A DNA stretch of 40,280 nt, from NCBI RefSeq assembly GCF_002577195.1, contig NZ_NULG01000033.1, positions 1-40,280 on the forward strand, given 5' to 3'. The DNA comes from Bacillus sp. AFS041924 (GTDB lineage: Bacteria > Bacillota > Bacilli > Bacillales > Bacillaceae_G). Position numbers and translations under genes: made by a program. Below, piece after piece: positions 26,601 to 34,347 of this stretch. The first letter of the stretch is position 1; every line of letters begins with the position of its first letter. The notes beneath the pieces are model-generated. The model worked only from the letters and a program-made list of their open reading frames with translations. It ran no database searches and was not told where the DNA came from.

Positions 26601-27783
26601 AACCAAGTGTATATGAATTAGGTCCGCTATTCCCTGCAGATACAACCGCTGTAACGCCATTAAGAACTGCATAATTAATCGCTGTACTCGTTGGATATTG
26701 TGGATCATTAAAATCGATTCCTAACGATAAATTAATCACATCCATTCCGTCGGTAACCGCTCGATCAATTCCAGCTAGAATTGCATCTATCCCTCCTGCA
26801 CCATATTGTCCTAAAACGCGATATCCATATAGTTCAGCATCAGGTGCAATCCCTTTAACTGTTACCCCACTAGTATTTTTTGCTCTTCCAGCAATTGTCC
26901 CCGAAACATGCGTACCATGATCGGTATAATATGTTGTAGCACCTTCTGGTGGCATTGGACTTCCAGCCTTTATCCAATCATCGTATGTAGTTTCCATTGG
27001 ATCATTATCATTATCTACAAAATCATATCCACCTTTAAAAGCATCTTTTAGATCAGGATGGTGATAATCGATTCCTGTGTCAATTACTCCGACCTTCACT
27101 CCTTTTCCAGTAATTCCTTCCTTATGTAATTTGTCCACTCCAAGAAATGGGATACTCTCAATTCTTTTAGTTGACTCTTCATCACTATGAGAATTTGAAT
27201 TTATTGGTGGATCAATCGAAAATGTAGCACTTTTATAAACTGCTTTTACTGCATCCGACTGAAGAAGTGACCCTACTTTGTTTGCAGGTAGATTCATTGA
27301 AACTCCGTTGTATGCTGTTTTAAATGAACGAGTTATTTTATAAGATTTTTTACCACTTTTATCTTTAGCTGAAGGTAAAATACTATTTAAATCATCCTCA
27401 AAAGTAGCATGCTCTTTATCAACCTTGTTTTCCGCTTGAGAAGCCGTCATTACCTTTCCCTTTAACGCAGCATCAAGGACAGCAACTTTCTTTGGCATAG
27501 ACTTAAACTCGACAATAACGGATATTTCTTTTTCGTCTTGTAAATCTTTTTCATCAAACCCTTGCAAGCCATTGAGATCTGATGCTTGCAGCTTTGTCAG
27601 TGCATCTCTTTCGTCTTTAGTAAGTGCTGCTAAAATTTGTTCTGCTTTTGTACTTTTTTCAACTGTAGTACTAGTAGCATGTACTTTAGATGGAAAACTT
27701 AAATATGTATTTGATAGACTACTTGAAGCCAAACCTACTCCCAATGCAAGGGCTAAAGCCTTTCTAATTAACTTCTTTTTCAT
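23659..27783 (-). CDS. Vpr-like S8 serine protease with dockerin-like C-terminus (copy 1)
   Basis: A 1374-residue secreted subtilase. Order of parts: signal peptide (1-36, ending KVHA); a short helical motif EQILAALTKDERDALTKL (49-66); an I9 inhibitor propeptide (~86-190); the S8 catalytic domain with Asp235 (VIDTG), His289 (DHGTHVSG), Asn385 and Ser612 (SGTSMAAPH), interrupted by a PA domain (~430-545). Next are several beta-sandwich (Fn3-like) modules (~670-1290), then a dockerin type I-like repeat pair (1294-1347) with two Ca-loop motifs, DVNQDDVIDILD and DINFDGKVNSRD. It ends in a short tail, TLETIKSALGIQ. Bacillus subtilis Vpr is ~800 residues, so the C-terminal ~570 residues are an addition. 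The paralogue at 34348 has the same layout. Confidence 0.93.
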   Translation of the reverse strand: MKKKLIRKALALALGVGLASSSLSNTYLSFPSKVHATSTTVEKSTKAEQILAALTKDERDALTKLQASDLNGLQGFDEKDLQDEKEISVIVEFKSMPKKVAVLDAALKGKVMTASQAENKVDKEHATFEDDLNSILPSAKDKSGKKSYKITRSFKTAYNGVSMNLPANKVGSLLQSDAVKAVYKSATFSIDPPINSNSHSDEESTKRIESIPFLGVDKLHKEGITGKGVKVGVIDTGIDYHHPDLKDAFKGGYDFVDNDNDPMETTYDDWIKAGSPMPPEGATTYYTDHGTHVSGTIAGRAKNTSGVTVKGIAPDAELYGYRVLGQYGAGGIDAILAGIDRAVTDGMDVINLSLGIDFNDPQYPTSTAINYAVLNGVTAVVSAGNSGPNSYTLGSPGAAALALTVGASSTPISVAKYTGTLEGLSNKAYNLSNLYSNFVADLKSFNKQTIDIVDLGVGLESDFKNKDVNGKWVLINTGTIGTQTKVISAKAHGALGVIVYNNIPNAGPSNFVREDQNFIPTFSMSYEQGLDFKAQLAAGYNKLTFKDYSEGFTDGDKLAYFSSRGPSRQNIDIKPEITAPGVSVLSSVPAYDIYKNDPSNYQFAYNRMSGTSMAAPHVTGISALLLQANPNLQPADIKTILMNTAKPLADKYSVFEAGAGRVDPYRAVHTGMEIIVVDKTPIMMNGKTVNTIEETGGLSFGSFYAGEDNSVKKILNFKNIENKTKKFDIEVNFQKDVVGSVDASINDVKLDIPNAISVQALESKKLSISIKVPATAKAGIYEGYLIMTNQNDKNEQYRVPFSVRTTEEGIDSSSLSSNIMSPYQLQETVNSSANWQVRLNFKLKSTMKWLDLVVVDGKTGNDIGFLESIPADTLYENTNYFVERVFEGKYYAFTGDPKNPISSKVSYTKPGHYKIKLIGTSERDHISTSSSDIYIDPYSPTITTSIDGNESPVVYEYQQGQKTVPLQIKVLDDEVTKMAAEGFIVDQSVNTLNYSINGSRNPVLPVSSDGMVNFDVPISETTPFIKFTVNGLDGAKNTSQKKNYFFVKAGTPYGTVKTDKTTVKMGDTVSATLNLNNVQKIKSAEWTLTNIGQSFDILEAEGNETLANYGDYQLTVTTTGNTSKVKLVLNGTDTISGNLPAINLKLKAKETAFALSTSINPTLSCIDELGKTASVSSTGMDFQIQPNFSEIFGTLKIYGLALTPDWTKVGASIRIFDAKGNVYDGSSTITKAGDYRISKLPITDKPFTWELKVPGHFTMKRQIQIGFEKNGNISGQLLLYYTGMAGSFFDYGVAGDVNQDDVIDILDALYIQTYWGASKREADINFDGKVNSRDLEFVEMNYLQQNKYVENAPKPLKKYKSATLETIKSALGIQ

Positions 27784-28272
27784 TCTTTTTTTACTCTCCC
27801 CAATGTAGATAGTGTTTTAAAATTTGATATGATGTCATGGAACACAACTAATAATTTTCAATATTCAGAATTCAGATTACAAACTCTTACTTTTGTTTAG
27901 TTCCCTCCCTATATTTAAATGTATCTACTTCTTACTAAAGAGTAAATTGGGGGATTTCACATAATTTATTCACTTTTTACGAAAGAAGATTAATGTAAAA
28001 AGTTGTTTTTATTTGTCTATCAACAAAGAATTTAGAGTTTTTTTCTAGAAAAAAGTTATATAAAATGTCGAATTTACATTTTTTAATAGAAAATATTTGG
28101 GTGAATACTCAAGATTTTTACTCTAAATATCAAAAATCGTTACTATCAGATCGGACTTTAAAGATAAATTATCCAATTTGTCTTTGAAAGAACTGATAAC
28201 TATTAAATAATTTGGAGAAATTACAATTGAGAAATCAAATTACATAAAAGATTATGTAAAAAGGAGTGCGTT
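27784..28272. other. divergent intergenic region between protease copy 1 and the deacetylase
   Basis: About 490 bp, very AT-rich, with no gene seen. It should carry two divergent promoters. Features seen: an AGTAAGAG motif on the minus strand at 27884-27891, about 100 bp before the protease start, and a GGGAGGG run with no start codon after it (27901-27910, minus strand). Confidence 0.5.
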
Positions 28273-29139
28273 GTGAAAAGATTGATTGTTGTTCTAATAT
28301 TAGTAGGATTCATCGGATATTTTACTTATAAATTTAGAATGAACCATCATCTTACCAAATTAGAAAACCAAGAAGATAAAGATTTAGTTGGACACGGTTG
28401 TGTTGTTTTAAACTATCATATTATAAGTTCAAATCGTGATAAATTCATCCGATTTCTTACAAAAGAACCTGAATTTACAACATTTAATATTTATAAAAGT
28501 GATTTTGAAAAACAGATTATCACTTTAAAAAGAAATCATGTGAACTTTATTACCCCAAAGATTTTGGATGAATCTATGCGAAACAAGCGAACACTTACCA
28601 CAAAGCGTAAATGCATTCTCATAACCTTTGATGATATCGATCAATGTGTGTACAAAAATGCATATCCTATTTTAAAAAAGGAGCAAATTCCATTTACCAG
28701 TTTTCTCATTATGAGACAAGTAGGAAATCAAAATTACAAAGGGATCAATCTAGCTAATTGGAATCAAATCAATGAAATGCAGAAGTCTGGATTAGCTACT
28801 TTTGGTACTCACACATATGATTTACATTACTATGATAAGAGTGGCCGACCTCCATTCTTAGAAAAGAAAAACATTAAAACATTTCAAAGGGATTTACAGC
28901 TCACCTCAAAATCTTATCTACAGCATTTTGACGTACACCCACAATACTTCGCTTATCCTTATGGATTTGGAACACCACAAACAGACCAAACTTTAATGAA
29001 AAATGGCTATAACCTACTATTCACACTGCGATATGGAATAAATAAACCTAGTGATCCAATTTTTTTTGTGAAAAGAGTACTTCTAACTTATGATAAATGG
29101 GAAAAGGTTAAAAAGTGGATTGAATCGAATAAAAAATGA
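28273..29139 (+). CDS. IcaB-type polysaccharide N-deacetylase
   Basis: A 288-residue extracellular or membrane-anchored carbohydrate esterase 4 family enzyme. The N-terminal segment (residues 4-18) is a signal anchor. The catalytic part contains CVVLNYHII, the metal/base motif ITFDDIDQ (~115-122), FGTHTYDLHYYD (metal ligands) and YFAYPYGFG. The FDDxD form with NAYPILKK after it resembles staphylococcal IcaB, which deacetylates poly-N-acetylglucosamine (PNAG), more than peptidoglycan deacetylases. No other ica/pga genes are nearby, so it may act on polymer made elsewhere in the genome. Translation starts at GTG, six bases behind AAGGAG. Confidence 0.85.
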   Translation: MKRLIVVLILVGFIGYFTYKFRMNHHLTKLENQEDKDLVGHGCVVLNYHIISSNRDKFIRFLTKEPEFTTFNIYKSDFEKQIITLKRNHVNFITPKILDESMRNKRTLTTKRKCILITFDDIDQCVYKNAYPILKKEQIPFTSFLIMRQVGNQNYKGINLANWNQINEMQKSGLATFGTHTYDLHYYDKSGRPPFLEKKNIKTFQRDLQLTSKSYLQHFDVHPQYFAYPYGFGTPQTDQTLMKNGYNLLFTLRYGINKPSDPIFFVKRVLLTYDKWEKVKKWIESNKK

Positions 29140-29166
29140 CGTACGATTGTTCACACGTCATTTTTG
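29132..29166 (+). terminator. terminator of the deacetylase gene
   Basis: The stem AAAATGACGT / ACGTCATTTT, with a loop of about 12 bases, includes the stop codon of the deacetylase itself and ends in a T run. Confidence 0.88.
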
Positions 29167-29182
29167 GTTTATTCCATTAAAT

Positions 29183-29225
29183 AAAAAAAAGCTGCCAAAA
29201 TCCAGTAACACTGGTTTGGACAGCC
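29183..29225 (-). terminator. terminator of the nucleotidase gene
   Basis: On the minus strand GGCTGTCCAAACCAG pairs with CTGGATTTTGGCAGC (a few G-T pairs or mismatches) around a 5-base loop, followed by eight T residues, directly after the stop codon. Confidence 0.9.
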
Positions 29226-29233
29226 CCATTTTA

Positions 29234-32200
29234 TTAATTTACTTTTTGAATTCTTCCATCCACTACATAACTGAACGGTCTTGATAGTGATTTAACATAA
29301 TCTACAGTAGCTTTAAGATCTTCTGGTCCTACTTCTAAATTAGTCGAAAGTTCACCAATACCATATTTTATATTTCCATACATATAGTTGTTTACAACAA
29401 CTGAATATTCTTTATTCGGATCAATTTTACTATTATCTAGTAAAAAGATATCTACTACCTTTCTAGTCGATGAATCCCAAGTATACTTAAATCCAGCAAT
29501 GTGGAAGTCTAAGCCCTTATCAGTAATTTGATTATTTAATACCGTTTCAATATCTTGTCCACTAAGCATTACTTTATTAAGGACATTTCCAAACGGTTGG
29601 ATCGCGAATAAATCACCAAACGTAACTTGACCAGCATCAAGTTGTGCTCGAACGCCACCACCGTTCATCATTGCGAAGTCAGCATTCATGGAAGCTTTCA
29701 TTCCGTCTGCAATTAAGTTTCCTAATGCAACATCACCAATAGAATCTGAAGATGGATACCCTTTAGGCAAAGTTTGCAATGAATCCCCAACAATTTCTGC
29801 TTTAATTGGTGCGATTAAATCTTCGTATTTCTTCATAATCGATGAAATCGTTGGGTCAGGTGTATAGTCTTTTTGATAAACTGTTACTACTTCTGCTTCC
29901 TTCTTAATAATTTCACCTGTAATTGCATCTAATTCTAAATCTACATCAGAAAATGCAGACCCATAAGAATAAGCTTGTACGATTAATTTATTATCAACTT
30001 CTTTATCATTAAATACATGATTATGAGCAGCAAAAATAACATCTACTTCATCATCAACTTTTTCAGCAATATCGGTTGCATCATATAAATCCGCTTTACC
30101 TGTTTGAAGTGTAGGGTTATGTGCTAATACTACAATTGCTTTAATCCCTTGTTTTTTTAGAATATCCGTATACTTGTTAATTGCTTCAACCTCATCACGG
30201 ATTTCAAGCGTCTCATTACCTTTTCGAACAATCATAGTAGGAGTTTCTTGCGTTACTACTCCGATAAAACCAATCTTTTTACCGCCCACTTCTTTAACTG
30301 TGTAAGGCTGAGTAATTAATTGTCCTGTTGAGCTATCGTATGCATTAGCAGCGATAATTGGAAAATTCATTCCGTCATACCCTTTTGTACCATTAGGATG
30401 CTCTCCACCATTCATCATACGCTTTAATTCAGCTATCCCTTCATCAAACTCGTGATTTCCAACTGTACCCACATCAAAACCCATAGCTTCCATCACTTCA
30501 ACTGTTGGCTCATCTTGAAATAAAGCTGAGATTAGCGGACTACCGCCAATCATGTCACCCGCATGTACAAGTAATGTATTTGGATTTTCTGCTTCACGTT
30601 GTTTTATTGCGGCAGCTGTGTACTCCATACTTCCAGCTAACACTTCTTGTCCATTTGCAGTAACTTTTGTATCTGTATCAAGCTGACCGTGAAGATCATT
30701 TAAGCCTAATAATTGAACTTTAATATTCTCTTTAGGAGTAGTACTTAAATCCAATTTAAAGATTCCAAAGCCTGCGTTATCATTTTTATTTGTATAGGAA
30801 ATTTTACTATTAGGTTTAATAAATTCTTCCGCTCTTGGTGAAGTCGTAAAAGTTACATTTACATTTCCACTAATAGGTGCGATCGACCAGTTGTTATCTG
30901 CTGTTGGCGTAATTGTTTTCGATTCAGAAATGTAATCCATTAAAATTTGACGGTTTTCATCAGCAGAATCTACTACAAGTTCGCTTCCTTTAACACCTGG
31001 GAAATTTCCGCCACCACCAGCACGATAGTTATTTGTTACAACGATGAATTCCTGATTTAAATCTAATGGTTGTCCATTATAAGTTAAGTTCACTACTCGA
31101 CTTGAATTGCTATTAACTAAATTACCATTTAAATCATACTTTGCTGGTTTTGTTACATCGATTTGATAGTTAACACCGTCAATCACATCAAAATTATAAA
31201 CAGGGAAAGCTGGATTTAATAAAGCTTGTTCCTCTGTTTTAGTTGGATCAATTTGATTATATTTACCTGCTGTCATTTCAATCCACTCTTTGACAACAGA
31301 ACCTTTTACTTTAATCGCTTTTAATGTATTGTCATAAAGATATAAATCGCCAGCACTTCTAATTGTTAGATCGCCTTTTTTAATTTCTGTATATTCAGCG
31401 ACACCGTTACGTCCAGCTTTAAATGGAGCACCTACTGATAGGATTGGTAATTCTTTATATTCTGGTTTGTTTTCAGCAATATATTTTTCTACAAACCATT
31501 TTTGTGCATTTGTAACGACTTGAATTGATGGATCATCTTGGATTAATGAAAAATAACTATGAATATCATCAGTAGTTGATCCAATCGGTGTATTTACATA
31601 TTTAACTGTTGCATCATGATTTGGTTTAATGGCATTTACTATTTCTTGATCTGGAGCTACTGTACTTTCTGTTTTTGTTTTACCTGTAGCAGGATCCTTC
31701 ACATCAACCCATACTTCTCTAGTTGAAGATTGAGAATTAACTACCGACCATTTTCCTTTTTCTTTTTTTAGTGTAAGGTCAATTAATCCCAATGAACCGC
31801 CACCATATCCTGCTTGTACTGCCGGAACACCATTGATTGTTCCTTTTGCATTATCTACACCTGGTAATGGCTTTTTGTTAGAATCTAAAAATAAAGCATC
31901 AAGTGTAGCTTCTGATTTTGCAGGGAATACTTTATGTGTATGTGAAAAAGTAATTGCATCGATACCAGGTACTTCACTTAATGAATAAATAACATCTTCA
32001 GTACTTTTTTTATTCGCGTTAAAGCCTGAATGAGTCATAGCAATAATAAGATCTGCTCCCTGTTCTCTCATTTCAGGTATGAATTTTTTAGCTGTTTCTA
32101 CAATATTTTTAGTAATTACTTTACCTTCAAGATTTGCTTTATCCCATTCATTAATTTGTGGTGGAACAAAGCCAATGAAGCCAACTTTGATTACATGTTT

Positions 32201-32824
32201 CTTCCCTTGTTCATCAACGATTTTTTTATTAACAATCTTATAAGGATTAAATTTGTTTACATCATTATTAGTATTATTATCGTGATCATCTACGAAAACG
32301 TTTGCATTAATGTACGGAAAATCAGCATCATCATATGCTTCCTTTAAAAAGTCTAACCCATAGTTAAATTCATGATTGCCAAGTGTTGCAATATCATATC
32401 CCATTATGTTCATTGCTTTAAATACAGGATGGACTTCTCCCTTTTTTAAAGGATCAATTTTCGCTTCATAAGTTCCGAGTGGCGTTCCTTGTATTAAATC
32501 TCCATTATCGACTAAAACATTATTTTGAACTTCTTTTCGAGCTTCTTTTACTAAAGTAGCTGTCTTAGCTAATCCAACTTTTTCATATGCTGCATCTTTG
32601 TAGTAATCATAGTTTAATAAATTTGTATGGATATCTGTCGTTTCCATAATACGAAAATTTACTAAATCCTTTTCATCCTTATTTATTTTAGATGCAAGCA
32701 CGTTTACAGGTTCTGTCTCCTTATGTGCAGCATAAGCTGGCTTACCCATAGCAGGCATGCTTAATAAAGATACTGCTAACGAAACTGACAACGCTTTCGA
32801 AATTGTACGATTCCTTCTCCTCAT
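29234..32824 (-). CDS. yfkN: secreted bifunctional 2',3'-cyclic phosphodiesterase / 5'-nucleotidase (YfkN-like)
   Basis: A 1196-residue two-in-one nucleotide phosphatase that releases nucleosides and phosphate outside the cell. After the signal peptide (ending PAYAAHK) the first half has a calcineurin-like metallophosphoesterase domain (MTTDIHTNLL-type motif MExTDIHTN at ~59, GNHEFNYG) and its 5'-nucleotidase C domain, CpdB-like. The second half repeats both: GLNDLHGQ (~707-714), GNHEFDEG, AAHNHV, and the C-terminal MNGGGVRAQL, UshA-like. Bacillus subtilis YfkN is longer (about 1460 residues) and wall-anchored by a sortase signal. This protein stops right after the second nucleotidase domain with no LPxTG-type motif. 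A LysR gene is divergent from it. Confidence 0.92.
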   Translation of the reverse strand: MRRRNRTISKALSVSLAVSLLSMPAMGKPAYAAHKETEPVNVLASKINKDEKDLVNFRIMETTDIHTNLLNYDYYKDAAYEKVGLAKTATLVKEARKEVQNNVLVDNGDLIQGTPLGTYEAKIDPLKKGEVHPVFKAMNIMGYDIATLGNHEFNYGLDFLKEAYDDADFPYINANVFVDDHDNNTNNDVNKFNPYKIVNKKIVDEQGKKHVIKVGFIGFVPPQINEWDKANLEGKVITKNIVETAKKFIPEMREQGADLIIAMTHSGFNANKKSTEDVIYSLSEVPGIDAITFSHTHKVFPAKSEATLDALFLDSNKKPLPGVDNAKGTINGVPAVQAGYGGGSLGLIDLTLKKEKGKWSVVNSQSSTREVWVDVKDPATGKTKTESTVAPDQEIVNAIKPNHDATVKYVNTPIGSTTDDIHSYFSLIQDDPSIQVVTNAQKWFVEKYIAENKPEYKELPILSVGAPFKAGRNGVAEYTEIKKGDLTIRSAGDLYLYDNTLKAIKVKGSVVKEWIEMTAGKYNQIDPTKTEEQALLNPAFPVYNFDVIDGVNYQIDVTKPAKYDLNGNLVNSNSSRVVNLTYNGQPLDLNQEFIVVTNNYRAGGGGNFPGVKGSELVVDSADENRQILMDYISESKTITPTADNNWSIAPISGNVNVTFTTSPRAEEFIKPNSKISYTNKNDNAGFGIFKLDLSTTPKENIKVQLLGLNDLHGQLDTDTKVTANGQEVLAGSMEYTAAAIKQREAENPNTLLVHAGDMIGGSPLISALFQDEPTVEVMEAMGFDVGTVGNHEFDEGIAELKRMMNGGEHPNGTKGYDGMNFPIIAANAYDSSTGQLITQPYTVKEVGGKKIGFIGVVTQETPTMIVRKGNETLEIRDEVEAINKYTDILKKQGIKAIVVLAHNPTLQTGKADLYDATDIAEKVDDEVDVIFAAHNHVFNDKEVDNKLIVQAYSYGSAFSDVDLELDAITGEIIKKEAEVVTVYQKDYTPDPTISSIMKKYEDLIAPIKAEIVGDSLQTLPKGYPSSDSIGDVALGNLIADGMKASMNADFAMMNGGGVRAQLDAGQVTFGDLFAIQPFGNVLNKVMLSGQDIETVLNNQITDKGLDFHIAGFKYTWDSSTRKVVDIFLLDNSKIDPNKEYSVVVNNYMYGNIKYGIGELSTNLEVGPEDLKATVDYVKSLSRPFSYVVDGRIQKVN

Positions 32825-32893
32825 TATAAATTCCCCTTATCTATTTATTAGGATTTAATTAAAAATCATCCCCTAGAATTATTATAAAATTAA

Positions 32894-32934
32894 ATTAGGT
32901 TAAAATATATTTAATTATTCTTAAACCTAGTTAA
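32894..32934. promoter_or_regulatory. dyad between LysR and nucleotidase genes
   Basis: An imperfect inverted repeat, TTAGGTTAAAAT ... TCTTAAACCTA, lies in the 132-bp divergent gap, close to the LysR start. LysR regulators commonly bind such sites to control themselves and the divergent gene, so it is a candidate operator. Confidence 0.45.
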
Positions 32935-32956
32935 TGGTTTCTTAAGGAGCAAATAA

Positions 32957-33859
32957 ATGAATTTAGATCATTTAGCCTACATTGTAGATGTCTCAAAAAC
33001 AAAATCACTATCAATGTCTGCCAAAAATTTACATATTTCTGTTTCTGCAATATCTCAGGCCATAAACAATTTAGAAGAAGAATTTGGATTTAAAATTTTT
33101 ACTCGTCTACGACATGGAACAATTCCAACACCGGAAGGAGAAAAATTAATCGAAAAATCGCTAACTGTACTCGTACATACTGAAAAATTAAAACAGCTAT
33201 CAATCAACAAAAATGAAGTGCAAAAAGAAATTACAATTGCGTCTGTACCTGGACTAATTCATTATACAATCAATATAATCAAATTAATTAAAACCTTAAA
33301 TCCAAACATAAAAATTAGAGTTCATGGTAAAAATTCGATAGAAATTTTAAACGATGTAAAAGAAAAAAAACTACGTTTTGGTTTAATTTGGATCTATGAT
33401 GAGTTATTAAAATCGAATAAGGAAATGGTATTCGATATATTTCAAGAAGTGAAAATCAATGTTTGTTTAAGTAGAAATCACCCACTTGCTGAATGTAAAC
33501 AGCTAACAATCGAGGATCTAAAAAATGAGATTTTAGTTATTCATGAAGAGCATTATATGAAATGGTATTATGATGAATTTTTAAAAAACAATACAGAATT
33601 ATTATTCACGACTAATAATATCGATAGCCTTAGAAGTGCTGTTAAAGAAAATATTGCTATTACAATCGGTACTGACTTTGTCGTACAAAATGAGGCACTT
33701 ATTCAATCTGGAGAAGTTATATCCATCGAATTACTTAACCCTTATCACCGTCCTTTTTATGTAGGTTGTGTCCGAAATGAGTATCCTCCTCTTTCATCTG
33801 ATGATAAAAAGTATATTGATGAATTAAGAAGTGAATTTAATAAAAAAGTAGGTAGTTAA
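32957..33859 (+). CDS. LysR-family transcriptional regulator
   Basis: A 300-residue LysR regulator. The N-terminal winged HTH spans residues 1-60 (LSMSAKNLHISVSAISQAINNLEEEFGFKIFTR, in pieces), followed by the periplasmic-binding-like effector domain. ATG is preceded by AAGGAG. It is divergent from the yfkN-like nucleotidase, so that gene is the obvious regulatory target; nucleotide or phosphate sensing is inference only. Confidence 0.92.
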   Translation: MNLDHLAYIVDVSKTKSLSMSAKNLHISVSAISQAINNLEEEFGFKIFTRLRHGTIPTPEGEKLIEKSLTVLVHTEKLKQLSINKNEVQKEITIASVPGLIHYTINIIKLIKTLNPNIKIRVHGKNSIEILNDVKEKKLRFGLIWIYDELLKSNKEMVFDIFQEVKINVCLSRNHPLAECKQLTIEDLKNEILVIHEEHYMKWYYDEFLKNNTELLFTTNNIDSLRSAVKENIAITIGTDFVVQNEALIQSGEVISIELLNPYHRPFYVGCVRNEYPPLSSDDKKYIDELRSEFNKKVGS

Positions 33860-33894
33860 TTCCTTTAGATAAAAATTTGGATTAATAATCAATT

Positions 33895-33941
33895 AAAAAA
33901 GGCTAATTTATAAGGAGAAGATACCTTAAAAATCAGCCTTT
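33895..33941 (-). terminator. terminator associated with the carbonic anhydrase pseudogene
   Basis: On the minus strand AAAGGCTGATTTTTAAGG pairs with CCTTATAAATTAGCCTT (bulged) and ends in six T residues. It lies between the LysR stop codon and the pseudogene, oriented as the pseudogene's own terminator; it may also stop LysR transcripts. Confidence 0.75.
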
Positions 33942-33964
33942 AAGTATTCATACATATAAAACTT

Positions 33965-34175
33965 ACTAATGATGATCACAAGCCAATCCACATGAGCAAC
34001 TGTCACTTCATTTCCAATGAAGATAGAATACTTTTTTTAATCAACTGTAATTCTTTTATTTACTAATCCATGTAAAACTACCCGATCTTGGATATTTGTG
34101 TTAGAACCAATATACCTCTTTTATAATCTATTGGCACTAAAATTTTTTAGGCTAGAAGATTAGGTGAAGAATGGA
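33965..34175 (-). pseudogene. remnant of a gamma-class carbonic anhydrase (left-handed beta-helix)
   Basis: A single minus-strand frame reads YIGSNTNIQDRVVLHGL, then NKRITVD, a stop (TAA at 34037-34039), KKYSIFIGNEVTVAH. These are successive landmarks of gamma-carbonic anhydrases: the zinc-ligand region NIQDxVVLH, and IGxxVxxAH with the next zinc histidine (33992-33994). A further in-frame stop lies just upstream, four codons before YIGS. After the last histidine the hexapeptide pattern is lost. Only about 45 of ~180 or more codons are recognisable, so the gene is dead. Flanks up to ~34285 show no other features. Confidence 0.8.
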
Positions 34176-34283
34176 TTACTTTTTATCAATGGGAAAAAAC
34201 GTTGTCTCACTATAAAAATTATTTATTAAATAAATTAAATCCTATTGCCCAATTATTCATTTGATAGGATTTGCTGAGATCAA
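34176..34283. other. intergenic remainder upstream of the pseudogene
   Basis: AT-rich sequence with no recognisable gene. It is probably the eroded 5' part of the carbonic anhydrase gene, but no motif survives. Confidence 0.4.
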
Positions 34284-34318
34284 ATAAAAAAAGACTCATG
34301 ATTTATTCCATGAGTCCT
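34284..34318 (-). terminator. terminator of the second Vpr-like protease gene
   Basis: On the minus strand GGACTCATG pairs with CATGAGTC around a 7-base AT loop, followed by seven T residues, about 30 bp after the stop codon. Confidence 0.92.
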
Positions 34319-34347
34319 TTCCTACACCAATTATTATAAATGTCTTT

